Shown one piece after another: positions 22,896 to 33,406 of a stretch of DNA of 64,000 nt. Numbering within the stretch: the first letter of the stretch is position 1; each line of letters opens with the position of its first letter. This DNA is from Isoetes taiwanensis. Its lineage: Eukaryota > Streptophyta > Lycopodiopsida > Isoetales > Isoetaceae. Below the pieces are notes generated by a model, which was not told the origin of the DNA, did no database searches, and was given only the letters and a program-made list of their open reading frames with translations. The DNA lies in contig JAJEKV010000051.1 in assembly GCA_021234155.1 (NCBI GenBank), positions 1,426,754 through 1,490,753 of the forward strand. The letters are read 5' to 3'. The position numbers and the translations under genes are program-made.

Positions 22896-22934
22896 CAATA
22901 AGAAGGAAGGAAGGAAGGAAGGAAGGAAGGAAGG
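22896..22934 (-). repeat. (TTCC)n microsatellite, tail of a LINE
   Basis: About nine TTCC units on the minus strand, directly following GGTCTCCGTGGACGATAAAA at 22941-22963. It is the same terminal motif that precedes different microsatellites at 40.53, 45.53 and 59.08 kb. Confidence 0.8.
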
Positions 22935-22977
22935 TATTTTTATCGTCCACGGAGACCAATCGGTGCCTGTTGAAAAA
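22935..22977 (-). mobile_element. LINE 3'-end remnant (about 40 bp)
   Basis: The minus strand reads CCGATTGGTCTCCGTGGACG then ATAAAAA. It is the extreme 3' terminus of the LINE seen at 40.5 and 45.5 kb, so this is a very short 5'-truncated insertion abutting gene-family copy A. Confidence 0.7.
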
Positions 22978-23664
22978 TTTTGGGGAGCTTCATGCAATCT
23001 TCCAGATCGATGCCTTGTGTGCATGCAAACTGCCAACTGCTGTGTAAGAGCTGCTCATTTATGCCGTGTTTAACAGAGTCTTGGCCAAAAATTCATCCTA
23101 AAAAAAGCCAACCCCAAATTCCGTGCTTATTTCGTATGGGAAAAAAATAGTCGAGACACAATTTCTGAGTAAAGACAGTCTGCAGAAAATCCTAGGGCCG
23201 AGCCCAGCAATACATGCCAGATATCTAGGCGCCCACCCATCATAAAGTTCGGGACAAGTTAGGTATTTACGAAGAAGAATATTCTACCGGGGAAAAAAAT
23301 AATTCAGGGAAAATGGTGAAGGTAAAATCTTACCTTAATGTGGTCTGCAAGAAGGTCTTCTTGGGCAGAGCCCATCAAATCCATGCTAAGGTCACCGGAT
23401 ATTAAGCAGCCTCCCATTACAAACATCAAGATAGATGATTTCTAAATAAGAATATGGGCTACGAAATTAGCATCCTATATTTGAGAGGGTTATACTCTTT
23501 TGTAACCCTGCAACTCCATAGAATGAGAGTTCTAAGAAAAACATTGGTATTAACAAGTCTCACCTTGTATAGGACATGGCACCAATTTGATCCAAAGCTG
23601 GAACATTTAAACCTGAGTTAACTTGATACATGAGCTAACTGGATACTGTGAGTATAATAGCATC
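22978..23664 (-). pseudogene. Gene-family copy A, 3' exons (T, V and part of U)
   Basis: Paralogue of copy B (42018-43375). Exon V (23334-23410) is open, GDLSMDLMGSAQEDLL, with a perfect AAG|GTAAGA donor. Exon T (22978-23097) carries a one-base deletion relative to copy B (GAATTTTTGGCC against GAATTTCTCGGCC), which shifts the frame. Exon U is open through VPALDQIGAMSYTR to a GTGAGA donor but is cut at 23651-23664 by L1-b, whose target duplication lies inside the codons for GCYYT. This copy is therefore a pseudogene. Function unknown. Confidence 0.7.
23651..23664 (+). repeat. L1-b target site duplication, left
   Basis: AGTATAATAGCATC, repeated at 38672-38685 directly after the poly-A tail. 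The same sequence occurs once, without L1, in copy B near 42691-42704. Confidence 0.95.
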
Positions 23665-24002
23665 GGAAGGAGAAGTCATCAACAAGAATCCTCTAAGATC
23701 CTAAGCTCCCACTCTAGGCGAAGGAAAAGAAACAAGGAAGATGATACAACATCATTCACTACGATCTCGTATGTTGATTGAGGCGGGAGGCGCTCGACTG
23801 GTCGCTAACTAGGGTTTCTTGAACCCCAGGTAAGGTTCTGGCAGATCAACTGCCAGTCACTTCTCTATTCCATCCTCCACCCCAAATTTTGTTCATCCCC
23901 ATAATCCAACCTCGATCCTCTCAAAAGTCACATCCGTCATTCGTCTGTCTCTCTTCCCAAAATTCCTTCTGTCTCCCTCGCAGTCCCCCATTAAATCGAA
24001 GC

Positions 24003-25469
24003 ATGGCCATACCCGAGGCACCCTTCACTCCAAAGGTTTTTCCGTCTGCTACAAGAGCGATCATCCCTGATCCATTCTCAAAGGAATTAATACAATTTGG
24101 AAGCTTGGATATGGCGGCATTCACTGCTTGGATGTTACAGAACCAGGGGATCCCGGAATGGGATAACATCACACGAGAAGAAGAACCAGAATTACCGAGA
24201 CCTGCAGCTCCTATCTTCTCAAACCCTGAATGGATGAATATCCTCCGTCAGCAGAAGTATCTTCATGCTCCTGATGAAGATTTCACCAAAGGTATTAAAC
24301 TGGACTTTCAGTCTGCCCGAAGCAGACTTCTCACTCTCCAAAAAAATGCAATTATCGGATGGGTAGAAAAGGAAGGATTCAACCTCAATGAAATAGCCAA
24401 ACAAATATATTCTTTAAACAAGAATGTTCAGATTGCTTCTATGCATTGGCTGCATTTTCCTTTCTTTATGGTTGAGCTAACATCCCAGGAAGCTGCTCTT
24501 GATTTGCTGAGGAAAAGCCGAATCATACACAAGGGTTTTCAAGTCAAGTTCCAGAAATGGGACTATCACTTTGATCCCACCTCCCCAAAATCCCTCCCGG
24601 TCATGGTCTTCATGCAACCCCACGGTCTCAACCCAATCTATTGGAGTGAGGATTGTTTTAAGGTAATCTTCAACTCCATTGGCCAATTTGTCTCTGTACA
24701 GTTCCGTCCAGACAGACCCCCAATTGTATATGTCCAACTCGACCTGTTCAAGCCCATCCCCCGAGAAGTGACTTATGTTGATCTGTTTGGAACTAACCGT
24801 ATGCTGCAGCTGAATTGGAGCGGCCTCCCACCAGACTGTGGAATCTGTGGTAAAAAGTTTCATGGAGGGGGAAGGTGTACACCAAGGAGCTACTCTGGAG
24901 ACTTGCAAACTGCAGATAAGAGTGAACAGTATCAAATTGACAGAAGATTGGGACAGTCACAGGAGTTCGGGGATAACTATGTTTTCAAAAATTACAAAAA
25001 GGCCTTTGACTCTGATAGAACAAGGAAACACACGGAGCACAAGGAAAATTATAAAAAACTACAGAGGAAGAGACAAGATAGAGAACGTATCAGACAAGCC
25101 AATTGGGACCTATCACAATTTTACAGGCGTTTGAGGATAAGAAAAAAGGGAAAAATCAAACACAGCAGACTCCCAACAGAATAGGCAAAGGAGTGTCCTT
25201 TGCAGAAAAAGAACAGCATGCTAAATTCAACAAGGATAGGCCGCCAAGCAGGATTTACATTCAGAAAGTCCAAGAATTAGATAAGATGGAAACAGGGTTG
25301 CACCCTCGGGATGACACACAAGAAGGGACATTCAAGGAGCCGAACCAGATGGGTGATCAGACCCAAATAAGCGACATGAAAGAGATCCCTGACAAAAATG
25401 AGGAGGAGGCTGAAATAGCACAAACAGGAGAAGAAGTTAACTGGGAAGACTATGACACAGGCAACAGCT
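24003..25469 (+). pseudogene. L1-b ORF1, N-terminal part (zinc knuckle)
   Basis: The chosen start is ATG 24003 (MAIPEAPFTPKVF), because upstream codons look like UTR and L1-a also starts with MAL. Order: an N-terminal region, a DUF4283-like domain (ASMHWLHFPFFMVEL through LNPIYWSEDCFKVIF, about residues 130-260), and a CCHC knuckle CGICGKKFHGGGRC (CX2CX4HX4C, about 24838-24879). The 24003 frame stays open to 25184, but the frame that continues the protein (25103-25477) is one shift away. The transposon at 25470 interrupts it after codons for GNS. The protein would coat L1 RNA. Confidence 0.85.
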
Positions 25470-25495
25470 GGGTGTAAAATCGCTAGTGGGGTACA
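25470..25495 (+). repeat. Left TIR of the 7.9-kb element
   Basis: GGGTGTAAAATCG then CTAGTGGGGTAC; the inverted partner is at 33377-33402. A perfect palindrome AGCACTTTAAGTGCT follows at about 25516-25530. Confidence 0.85.
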
Positions 25496-25617
25496 ACTTT
25501 TGGCGAAGCGTTTAAGCACTTTAAGTGCTGAAACTCGCGGACGTCGAAGCCCGTCACGCCCTTCTCCCTCCTTTTCCCCTGGGCGCGAAAACTCAGATCA
25601 GTGTTTCACTGTTGACG

Positions 25618-25920
25618 ATGGAGGCATGGAGCGCGGATGATTTTCACACCATCAGAGGTCTGTGCAATTCGGGGGTGAAGCCCCACGAGGAAGAAGCTTG
25701 GTTGGAAAATAATGTCACGGATCGAGATTGGGATTCTGTTTGGACAAAGAAGTTGAACAAGGGAAAGATAAAATGGCACTGTGCAAAGGAGCATCTTCAA
25801 GAGAAGTTGGAAACACTCTGCCGAAAAATCTACAAGAATTGTCACAACAAAGAAGTAAGAAAGCAACTGGCCCTTGCTTTTATGTTTGAAAATTGCACTA
25901 GATCAATACTTGCACCCTGA
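25618..25920 (+). CDS. Unassigned first reading frame in the 7.9-kb element
   Basis: ATG 25618 opens a 100-codon frame, MEAWSADDFHTIRGLCNSG, continuing through DRDWDSVWTKKLNKGKIKWH and ending FENCTRSILAP. It is charged and mostly helical with no known domain. Further plus-strand pieces at 26326-26607 (KLKLEEELKVLKKNERLLHF, coiled-coil-like) and 26885-27108 (VTDLIATMQNHHHQSKKSSQ) may be later exons of the same gene, leading into the phosphatase-like block. Frames are interrupted between them. Confidence 0.4.
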   Translation: MEAWSADDFHTIRGLCNSGVKPHEEEAWLENNVTDRDWDSVWTKKLNKGKIKWHCAKEHLQEKLETLCRKIYKNCHNKEVRKQLALAFMFENCTRSILAP

Positions 25921-27539
25921 GGAACACAAAGTAAACCGGGCTGCATTTGTCAGCAATGTCAAAGATACCACAACAATAGACAAGTAAAAACAGAGGCGAT
26001 GTTGTAGCACATGTTAGGAAAATCGAAATGAAGGCAAAGCCAAAGGTGGCAAAATTTGGATCAAATGAGGTCGGTGCATGTGATGAAAACATAAAACCTT
26101 AGAGAATGCAAGATGTGAGATTGGAAAATCAGTTTTACTTATCACAAAGAATCTGGAAGCAAAGGGAAGTGAGCTGAAAGGCAATGAGAAGGCCTCTGAA
26201 TTACGTAAAAATGATGTTGGAAGAGGCTGAAAAACAGTTTAAAGACAGGCCACAAATGATTTGGCTACAAAACAGGAGGAGTTCAAGCTTAATCCAACAT
26301 GTGAGTTGGAGGCGAAATTAAAGATTTGGAGCAGATCATCTGGATGGAAACTTGGCACGGGAACAAGGTACAAAAAGCAATGAACCCTACATCCGTTAAT
26401 GAGCAGGTCAAACGTAAACTCAAACTTGAGGAGGAGTTAAAAGTTCTCAAGAAGAACGAGAGACTCCTGCATTTCTACATAAACAATTTGTGGAAACCGA
26501 AAAATGGATACTCTGCAACATTTAGCATCTCTACTATTATACGAGATAAGTTGCTAGTGGAAGATTCATTTTATACATGTTCTAGGCATGTGGTCCGAAT
26601 TCACTAAAGCTTACGAAAGTTAAGTTTAGCAATCGAATTGCCAACATGAGTATCATATAGCTTGTTGTTCATTGTTGAGAGGAGGACAATGTATTCATGG
26701 TTGCCCCGGAAAGGTGCCGAGGGTGTATTTGACGAGCTAGGTTTTGGCCATGTTGCGGGTGCTTCAAATAGTACACCAAAAAGGATGTGTTAATCCGTCC
26801 CGCAATTGAGGTCTCACCGCTTGAGGGTTCAAAGAAGGACAATGGTGCCATTTGAAGATGCACAACACCGCAAAGTCCTATAGGAGTACAAATCAATTGT
26901 GACTGATTTGATTGCAACAATGCAGAACCACCACCACCAGTCCAAGAAGTCATCCCAAGAAGCTATAGAAGAAGTCAGTAAACACAACACCGGTTGTGGA
27001 AAAAAAATGAACCCGATTGTACACAATCAAGCACCTAAGGAAGTTGAGGGAGTAATTCCATCGGATGAGGGCAACTTGGCTGAATATTTGCGAAAGGAAA
27101 GGGCGTAAGAACAAAGAGGGGTAAGCGGGAGGATAGCAAAGTAGTTGTTCGGGCTACAAGAAAGAGAACAAGAAGTAGCTATGCAAAAGATGCAGAAAAA
27201 GGCCTCAATCATGACACCACACATATCGAAGTGTGTTCTCAAGAAAATGCGTAATCAGCCCTCAAGGTTCGTGTGAGCCCGATCTTCAACAAGTGATTTC
27301 TGCCATTAATAACCCCGAAAGGGGTATGGGCATTGTTGGGCAAGTCCACAACTTAGTGTTGATTAAAACATTGAATATTATTGATTTTCTTTTGTTGCAT
27401 TCACCGTAGGATTACCAGTTCATTCTGTTAGGTCGAGAATCCTGCCGTTGATACGAAAAGGTTTCCACATTCAACCCATTTTTCATTTTCATCTTCATCT
27501 ATTTATTCATGTAGTAATTCCCGTTGTGTAGGTATTCGT

Positions 27540-28256
27540 GATGTTCCAACGCATTAAATATTGATTTGCCACCCAAAGATAAACTCATTGTCTTGGATTT
27601 AAATGGTGTGTTGGTAAAAACATTTGGTGCAAATGAACACATACGCTTGGAAGCGGGATTGACAATGACATACACTAGCGTAAAGAAAGTGATATTCGCA
27701 CCGTAAGCGTTGTTCTTCTTGAAGACTTTGTTACGTATGTCGTGTTGGTATATGGTCATCAATGCAACTCTCCAATGTGGAAGATGTGCCGCAAGTACTA
27801 TGTCCGCATTTGAGGGACAGATTTGAATTTGTATGGGGACAGGGAAAAATGTGTGCGCACCGCCACCACCCTAACAAACCCCGGGTGTCCACCATGATGA
27901 AGCCACTTGGGAAAATATATGAGTCATACCCAAGATTCTCTGGTAAGACTTTGCTTCTTGATGATTCATTGTACAAGTCTTACCTTAGCAGCCCCACGAA
28001 ATTTCTCATGGGTACCGCATTCAAGATGGATGTCCATGATGAAGTGCTTCCAGTACTCACCCCAAAGATAGAAGAAATACTGCAGGCCAAGACTGAGGAA
28101 GAAATGAAGTCACTGGTGAAGAATACACATAGATACAAGCCTTGGCCTAAGACAGATAGAAAGATTATGAAGCTATGCTTGGAAAGACTTTTCGGAAAAA
28201 CAATTCTTGCAGCTCAAGCAGTTTGTGAAGAAGGAATTGGAGAAGGTTTATGGTGA
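27540..28256 (+). pseudogene. FCP1/NIF-type HAD phosphatase-like gene carried by the transposon
   Basis: The reading begins near 27545 with KDKLIVLDLNGVLVKT, HAD motif I in the DLNG form common in plant NLI-interacting-factor-like phosphatases. After a stop and a frame change it continues from about 27740 with VGIWSSMQLSNVEDVP (motif II-like region), FVWGQGKMC, and GKTLLLDDSLYKSYL (the DD motif of HAD loop III), ending with ILQAKTEEEMKSL. Motif order and spacing fit a CTD-phosphatase-like domain. Such proteins dephosphorylate serine on RNA polymerase II tails or other targets. The second motif I Asp reads Asn, as in many plant homologues, so catalysis is uncertain. Host gene capture is inferred. 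Confidence 0.65.
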
Positions 28257-28600
28257 TGACGCTTGTCATTCTCCATGATTATTGGCCTGTTTGTCATTTA
28301 TTTAGGCCAAGGAATCCTACACTTTTCATGTACCATCTTTATCTTAATTTAAGAATGTTATTGCTATATTGTTTATGTAGTTCAATGCAGACTTGTCTAT
28401 AAGTTTTTGCTATATTGTTTATATATACTTCAATGCTGACTGAAAGGGATGCTTAAAACTTATCAAGTGCTTAAAAAAAAAAAATTGCCTGCAAGTGCTA
28501 TGGTTTGAGTCTTAATGGCAGATACTGCTTATTGTCTTGCAAAGATGATATACTTTTATGTAGTTGCTTAATGTCATCATGTGCTTACCGTCATGCGTAA
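28257..28600. other. Likely 3' UTR of the phosphatase-like gene
   Basis: AT-rich, with the repeated TTGCTATATTGTTTATRTA phrase twice at about 28359-28430. No coding signal. Confidence 0.3.
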
Positions 28601-28609
28601 GGTGCGCGG

Positions 28610-29045
28610 CTTATTGCTAAGCCATATAACCGCTTTAAAGGTAGCCGCTTTTATTGCATAAGTGCTCGTGGTGTTCCAAAGGCTTACTCACCGCAATCGC
28701 CGAAAGTGATTAAAGTGCTTAGTGTTTGAAACTAATGAAAGAGCTAGAGCACCGTACACTCAAGCGTAATCAATGGACCGCATTGTGAATTCAACTTCAT
28801 AAATTTGATAGATAGACAAAAATAACATTTCATAGATGAAAACATATATGTTCTCAGATTTGCTTGCGCGATTTATCGTTATGCTATATAACCGCTTCTG
28901 ATAGTCGTTTATTGCATGTGTGCTCTTGCATTCCAATGCTTACTCACAAGCAATCTTCTTTGAAACTAATTAAAGTGCTTCGTGTTTGAGCCAGAAGCAA
29001 TCATTACATTCAAGCGAATATGGACTGCATAAGAATTCAATGTTT
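28610..29045. repeat. Two-copy tandem repeat (about 260 bp period)
   Basis: 28610-28800 and 28870-29045 share TTATTGCAT, TTCCAAAGGCTTACTCAC or TTCCAATGCTTACTCAC, ATTAAAGTGCTTAGTGTTTG and GGACTGCAT or GGACCGCAT blocks. Both contain the AAGTGCTT motif that is also seen at the element ends. Confidence 0.6.
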
Positions 29046-29204
29046 TGCCACCGCATGGATAATAGAAGTAAGAACATCAAATGAATTCATTCTTTACTCA
29101 ATAGAAAAAACAAAATGTGATGCTTGAAAAGAAGTAGATGAGACAGTATAGAGAAAATTGTGAGAGACAAAAATTTTTGTATATTAACAAAATTTTTCTA
29201 CAAA

Positions 29205-29345
29205 AAAAGGCCTTCAGGCCGGTGTCTTCAGTCTCAGGGGGGTGTCTTTGATCGGGGGCTGGTCTTGAGGGGTGTATTTGAGCAGGGGTGTCTTTGAGCG
29301 AGGGGTGTCTTTGAGCAGGGGGGGTGTCTTCAAGGGAGTGTCTTC
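29205..29345. repeat. GGGGTGTCTTTGAGC minisatellite
   Basis: Six to seven imperfect copies of a 15-19 bp unit (GGGGTGTCTTTGAGCAG). It sits just past the 3' end of the acidic-protein gene on the minus strand. Confidence 0.7.
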
Positions 29346-29353
29346 AGTCTTCT

Positions 29354-29568
29354 TCAAGGGCTTTCTGGCTCACTCCACACATTCTCCTCCAATTCCTGCC
29401 TCCTCTGCCTCTTAGTGGGGCGCTCTTCATAACAGCTCCCGAAAAGCAGCTGTTTTTCTTCTTCTTCATCCGCCTCTTCCTCTTCCTCTCCATCTTCCTC
29501 TTCCTCCTCAGAATTGTCTTCCTCAGAATTGTCTTCTTCTTCTTCTTCAGATTCCTCTTCTTCTTCCA

Positions 29569-29602
<34 letters not shown>

Positions 29603-29852
29603 CACTTCACGCCCCACTTCCCCGCTCCACTTCTGTAAACAAGAATGTTAGAAAAAGAAAAACAAAACAAAAAAAAATGCAAAACAAGATAATACCTTCT
29701 TCTTCCTCTCGATCTTCGGTGTCTGTTCTTGAATCTGGCTGAACCGGCTCGAAGAAGTAGGCCCCCTTGTATTGCGGAGCGACATCCGCATCTTCTGGCA
29801 CTTGTTTAAGCACATACTCTGGTGCTTGGTTTCCGCTGCATGCAGAGGCCAT
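29354..29852 (-). CDS. Acidic protein gene in the 7.9-kb element, two exons
   Basis: Exon 1 starts at ATG 29852 (MASACSGNQAPEYVLKQVPE, then FEPVQPDSRTDTEDREEEE). An intron of about 60 bp begins GTATTATC and ends in a T-rich tract and TTACAG. The following block to 29354 is almost pure Glu with Asp/Ser (SEEEEEDNSEEDNSEEE), then a basic patch PTKRQRRQELEENVWSEPES before the stop. The most obvious acceptor gives a frame conflict; a slightly downstream AG restores the acidic frame. Lys-rich and Phe-rich frames across the same DNA are shadows. Highly acidic tails occur in histone-binding and nucleolar proteins. Role in transposition unknown. Confidence 0.45.
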
Positions 29853-29999
29853 TGCAAATAAACGGAGCGTGAGGCGAATTGGAAACGGATTCTGCCGGCT
29901 TAAGGCGGTAGCGTGAGGGCGTAAGAAGAGCTGAAATCCTATGATTAGGGGCCTAGTGCTTAAATCCTATGCTTAGGCGCGTCAGTATACGAAAAACCT

Positions 30000-30730
30000 C
30001 ACACGCCCGGTAACAATTAATTAAGAACCAGCTTAAATAATTCGTACGACCATTGGAATTGACACATGTCACATCGAGGAAATGCCTTTACAATATAATT
30101 TTGCCAAGAATGTTGGGATAGTGATGGTATCAAAATAAATAATTGAATGTTATTCCAATGTCACAAATGTACATTCTTAAACAACAATTCAATCTTCATT
30201 TCAAAGTACGTGTCCATGCACACCACGCACTATTATTAATATATATACAAATGTGTGCTTACGTGCTTAGGTGCTGGAACAACAAATCACTTGAAAAGAA
30301 TGCCATCAATTTGGTTAAGTGTCAAAGAATTACATTGTTATTGGGAGACCGGCCATAATTTTTCATGGGTCTCCCCGTGAAATTGCATATGTCTCAGGCC
30401 TTCTATTTTTTCCATATCAATTTTAGGATATCTTACCACATGGTCAGTGCACCTGAGGCTTCGGGTTGTTTAGTGAGCAACATATACTTGAAATTACCCA
30501 TGAATTGATAATACAATCCACTTAAGATAACCTCATGCACTCCAAATTTTTGCCCCATCCATCTTTGTATGAATCTTCAAGTGTGCATTTGGGTTCTGTG
30601 GCACTTGAGGATGTAGAAGTCCACACCCTCCTAATTGTCTACCTCGGCAAAGATTCACCGCAAAAATTGTCACCTACCTCTACCAAATTACTGATCCATT
30701 CATTGGCTTGTTCAAGAGTCTCCTTTTTCT
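30000..30730. other. No recognisable gene
   Basis: AT-rich interior of the 7.9-kb element, probably 3' flank of the minus-strand gene. Only short non-conserved frames. Confidence 0.35.
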
Positions 30731-30732
30731 TC

Positions 30733-33077
30733 TCAACTCCCCGGTTTTAAGTCGGTTACCTCCCACTTTCCAAATCTACCAGATTGATGCGGGGAGTCCC
30801 AATTATGATCCATGCAAAACGAAAGCAAAACATGACAGCATCTATGAGCAAGCCTGCTTTGGTCTAGTCCTGGCCGACAGTCCGATCTGATGAATCTTCT
30901 TTGTGCCTTTGAGTGTTTCAATTTCATATTCTTCCATGTTTGCCACAACAAAGCCGGTTCAATTTCCCAAAAATATCTTTTGATCTCATCTGTTTCATCG
31001 ACCGGTAGATCTGCTTGAAATATGTACACGTAAATTTTACAATATCTTTAGCATGCCTCGGTTGCACACCATTGGGTTTGAGTTGTTCCTTACTTAGCAG
31101 CCTTTTGATAACAAAGACTGCACCATCATGTTCACCTTTACCATGAGCAAAGGCAAAGTAGTTCCACACTATTTCCTTTGTCATTGATTGTGAAGTACCC
31201 GCCTAAGAAAAAAAAAAGGTTTTCCTCGACTTGAATTGTGATGAGCAGCCATCACTCCAAAACCAATGCTTCTCATACTCTATTTCCTGTTCCTTAAGCC
31301 ATGCAACATGCTTCAGAGGCGTTGTTCCACAAATAATGAGTCATGCACTTTATCATCGAAATGTAAAAGTGAGTCTCTTTTATGATCTTCCTACCGTTGT
31401 TGAGTCTATTCCCGATCCGCTCCAACCTTCGTTCTTTTTTTCTCTTCTTTGGACCCGGTCTTCTTACATGCCCAGGAAGAAATGGAATATCGGCACTTTT
31501 GTCATGCCTATATGTTATGTGAACAAGTATAGAAACTTGTCTCAGTATGCCGTGCATTGATCGACTCATTCTCGATCTTGATGTTTGTAATTTTCTGCAA
31601 AGTCAATAATGAGATACAATTGTATCTTCCGAAATGATGACACACACTTGCTTAAACCGATTGGCCCCGCCAATGTGCTATGTAATTGTGTGGAACAAAA
31701 TCTGATATTACCTTCTTCACTTCCTCTTGAAATTCTTTGGGACTTCGTCATACAGTACTAATCTCAAGACAGTTTGTACCTCAAAGCCTTTCTTGGATCC
31801 CCGAAATTCTCCGTCACCCGTCCACGTGTTGCTTTTCAAATGTCTTCCAATTAACTAGTACCGAACCCGTGCCATCCATTTCCTGTGGACATTTTCTAAT
31901 TCTATCCAACCCACATTTTTACACGCCAACATCAAGCGGTTATGATCAAACCACTCCTCATCATCACCTTTGCTTTGCACGGACCACTTGTCTCCATAAA
32001 TCAATCGGTACACTTGATTGTATGCTCCTTGGCTGCACATTACGGGCCGGGGCCACAAATCTCACAAAGGCGCTTGCAATTGTCATGAACTCCACCCGAT
32101 TTTCTCACTGTTCAATCCTTGCATGATGTATTCAAACTTCAAGTGGTAAATGCAACAAAGCATGTATGCCTCTCACGCATCCTCCTTACAAAACTAGGTT
32201 TCAACCTCTCAAAAGTCTGCAATGCAATTTTGATATGAGGATTCTCCTCTCTAAACCCGAGGTAGAATTGCAACCTGCCAGGGGAAATCGTGTGAATGCC
32301 AAATAAATGCTACATATAATGAACACTACAATATAGGATGAATACTTACTTGGCGACTTCAAGAAGGTGAATTGGATGTTCCATCTTTATTCCCTGTCTC
32401 GATACATACTTCCTCACGTCTTTCTTGTATGGAGAAACTCTTGTATTTTCTGTCCAGAACTTGATAACAGCTTCTCTATTGTGATCTAACATGCTATCCA
32501 TCCGCTTCCTCCTCCTGAACATTGACCAAGGTCCTTCCCCTTTGTTAGCTTGCACCCTTCTTTGAAAAGCATTTGAAATTGTTTTTCCGGGATCTTTGAG
32601 CAATCTGCCACTTCGCTTGATTCAATGGCTTGACACCATTTGTACCGCTTCTTTGCCATTATCGTGGTGGACTTCCTTGCCGCGAAGCATGTCATAATTC
32701 CTCTCAAACTTATGTTCTTGCATTGTTTCCTTCAAATTCTTCACCATTTGCTCGGCCATAGTAACCTGCTTAGATTTCTTTATAGAAGCAATTGGTAAAT
32801 CCCTTGCCCTCCAAAGAAGACTGTCAAGGATGCGGCCTTTGTCATTGTCATCAACATTTGTACTGATTTGGTTGAATACTTCATAAATTTCTCCTGAAAT
32901 TTCTCTTATTCTGCGGTCACTCAGTCTCAATTTCTTATTCGTCTTTGAAGGCGAATCTTTAGAAGGGGAATTCTTCTTCATTGCTACCTTCTTTGCATAT
33001 AATCTCTGCCTCTGATCTCTCTTCCTTGCTGCATCAATGGCTCTGTAAATTGAACGGGGAGAGGAATTGGGTTTCAT
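30733..33077 (-). pseudogene. Unassigned protein, candidate transposase of the 7.9-kb element
   Basis: Begins at ATG 33077 (MKPNSSPRSIYRAIDAARKR), a basic N-terminus with a nuclear-signal-like KKNSPSKDSPSKTNKKLR, then a helical region (EIYEVFNQISTNVDDNDKGR). After a frame change at about 32600 it reads VIKFWTENTRVSPYKKDVRK and HPIHLLEVAK, then across a probable intron FERLKPSFVRRMRERHTC, with CCIYHLKFEYIMQGLN in a shifted frame and a Cys pair (CKRLCEIC). Further segments: WFDHNRLMLACKNVGWIELE, then pieces to 30733. The Cys/His clusters and size suit a DNA transposase, but no DDE triad could be assigned. At least four frame interruptions; some may be introns. Confidence 0.45.
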
Positions 33078-33376
33078 CTATCCCGGATTTCTGTGTATTG
33101 CTGAATTGTTGAGGGCAAATTGTTGAATTTCGGTTCAGGCAATTCTTGGAAACAATTAGTCCCTCCATTTTGCTTGAATTCAAGATGGGTTAGCCCGCCA
33201 TCCAGGAATATGGCGGGCTACAGGCATTCATGTTTCCGGCACCAAACATGTTCATGATTCTCTCAGCCTGTCATTTGACGGGCGCGCACCCTACATGTCA
33301 ATACTTCAATCACGCACGTCGTGTTTAAAACACACCGATTTTAAGCACTTGTAAGCGGCGTCCGGACGGTGATTTC

Positions 33377-33402
33377 TGCTACCCAGTACCGATTTTGCAC
33401 CC
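33377..33402 (-). repeat. Right TIR of the 7.9-kb element
   Basis: Ends ...CAGTACCGATTTTGCACCC, the inverted match to 25470-25495. AGCT follows at 33403-33406. Confidence 0.85.
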
Positions 33403-33406
33403 AGCT

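Larger units (their letters stand above)
25470..33402. mobile_element. 7.9-kb TIR DNA transposon nested in L1-b, with cargo
   Basis: Ends are inverted: left GGGTGTAAAATCG, right (reverse complement) GGGTGCAAAATCG, with weaker similarity inward (GCTAGTGGGGTAC against GTACTGGGTAG). Target duplication AGCT at 25466-25469 and 33403-33406; ORF1 of L1-b resumes in frame afterwards, so the ends are exact. Left half, plus strand: coding remnants and an FCP1/NIF-like phosphatase (to 28256). Middle: tandem repeats and an acidic-protein gene on minus. Right half, minus strand: an unassigned protein (30733-33077), possibly the transposase. AAGTGCTTA motifs recur near both ends and internally. The superfamily is undetermined. 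Confidence 0.85.

Noticed and set aside
22896-22959. Extra N-terminal residues (FLPSFLPSF) of the Penelope-like reading frame
   Set aside because: They translate a (TTCC)n microsatellite and LINE tail, not part of the element's protein.
29344-29682. Lys-rich and Phe-rich open frames across the GAA/TTC tract
   Set aside because: They are alternate frames of the acidic-protein region; low complexity explains their openness.
25470-33402. Interpretation as a Polinton or other capsid-bearing element
   Set aside because: No polymerase B, integrase or capsid signature seen, and the 4-bp duplication and short TIRs do not fit.
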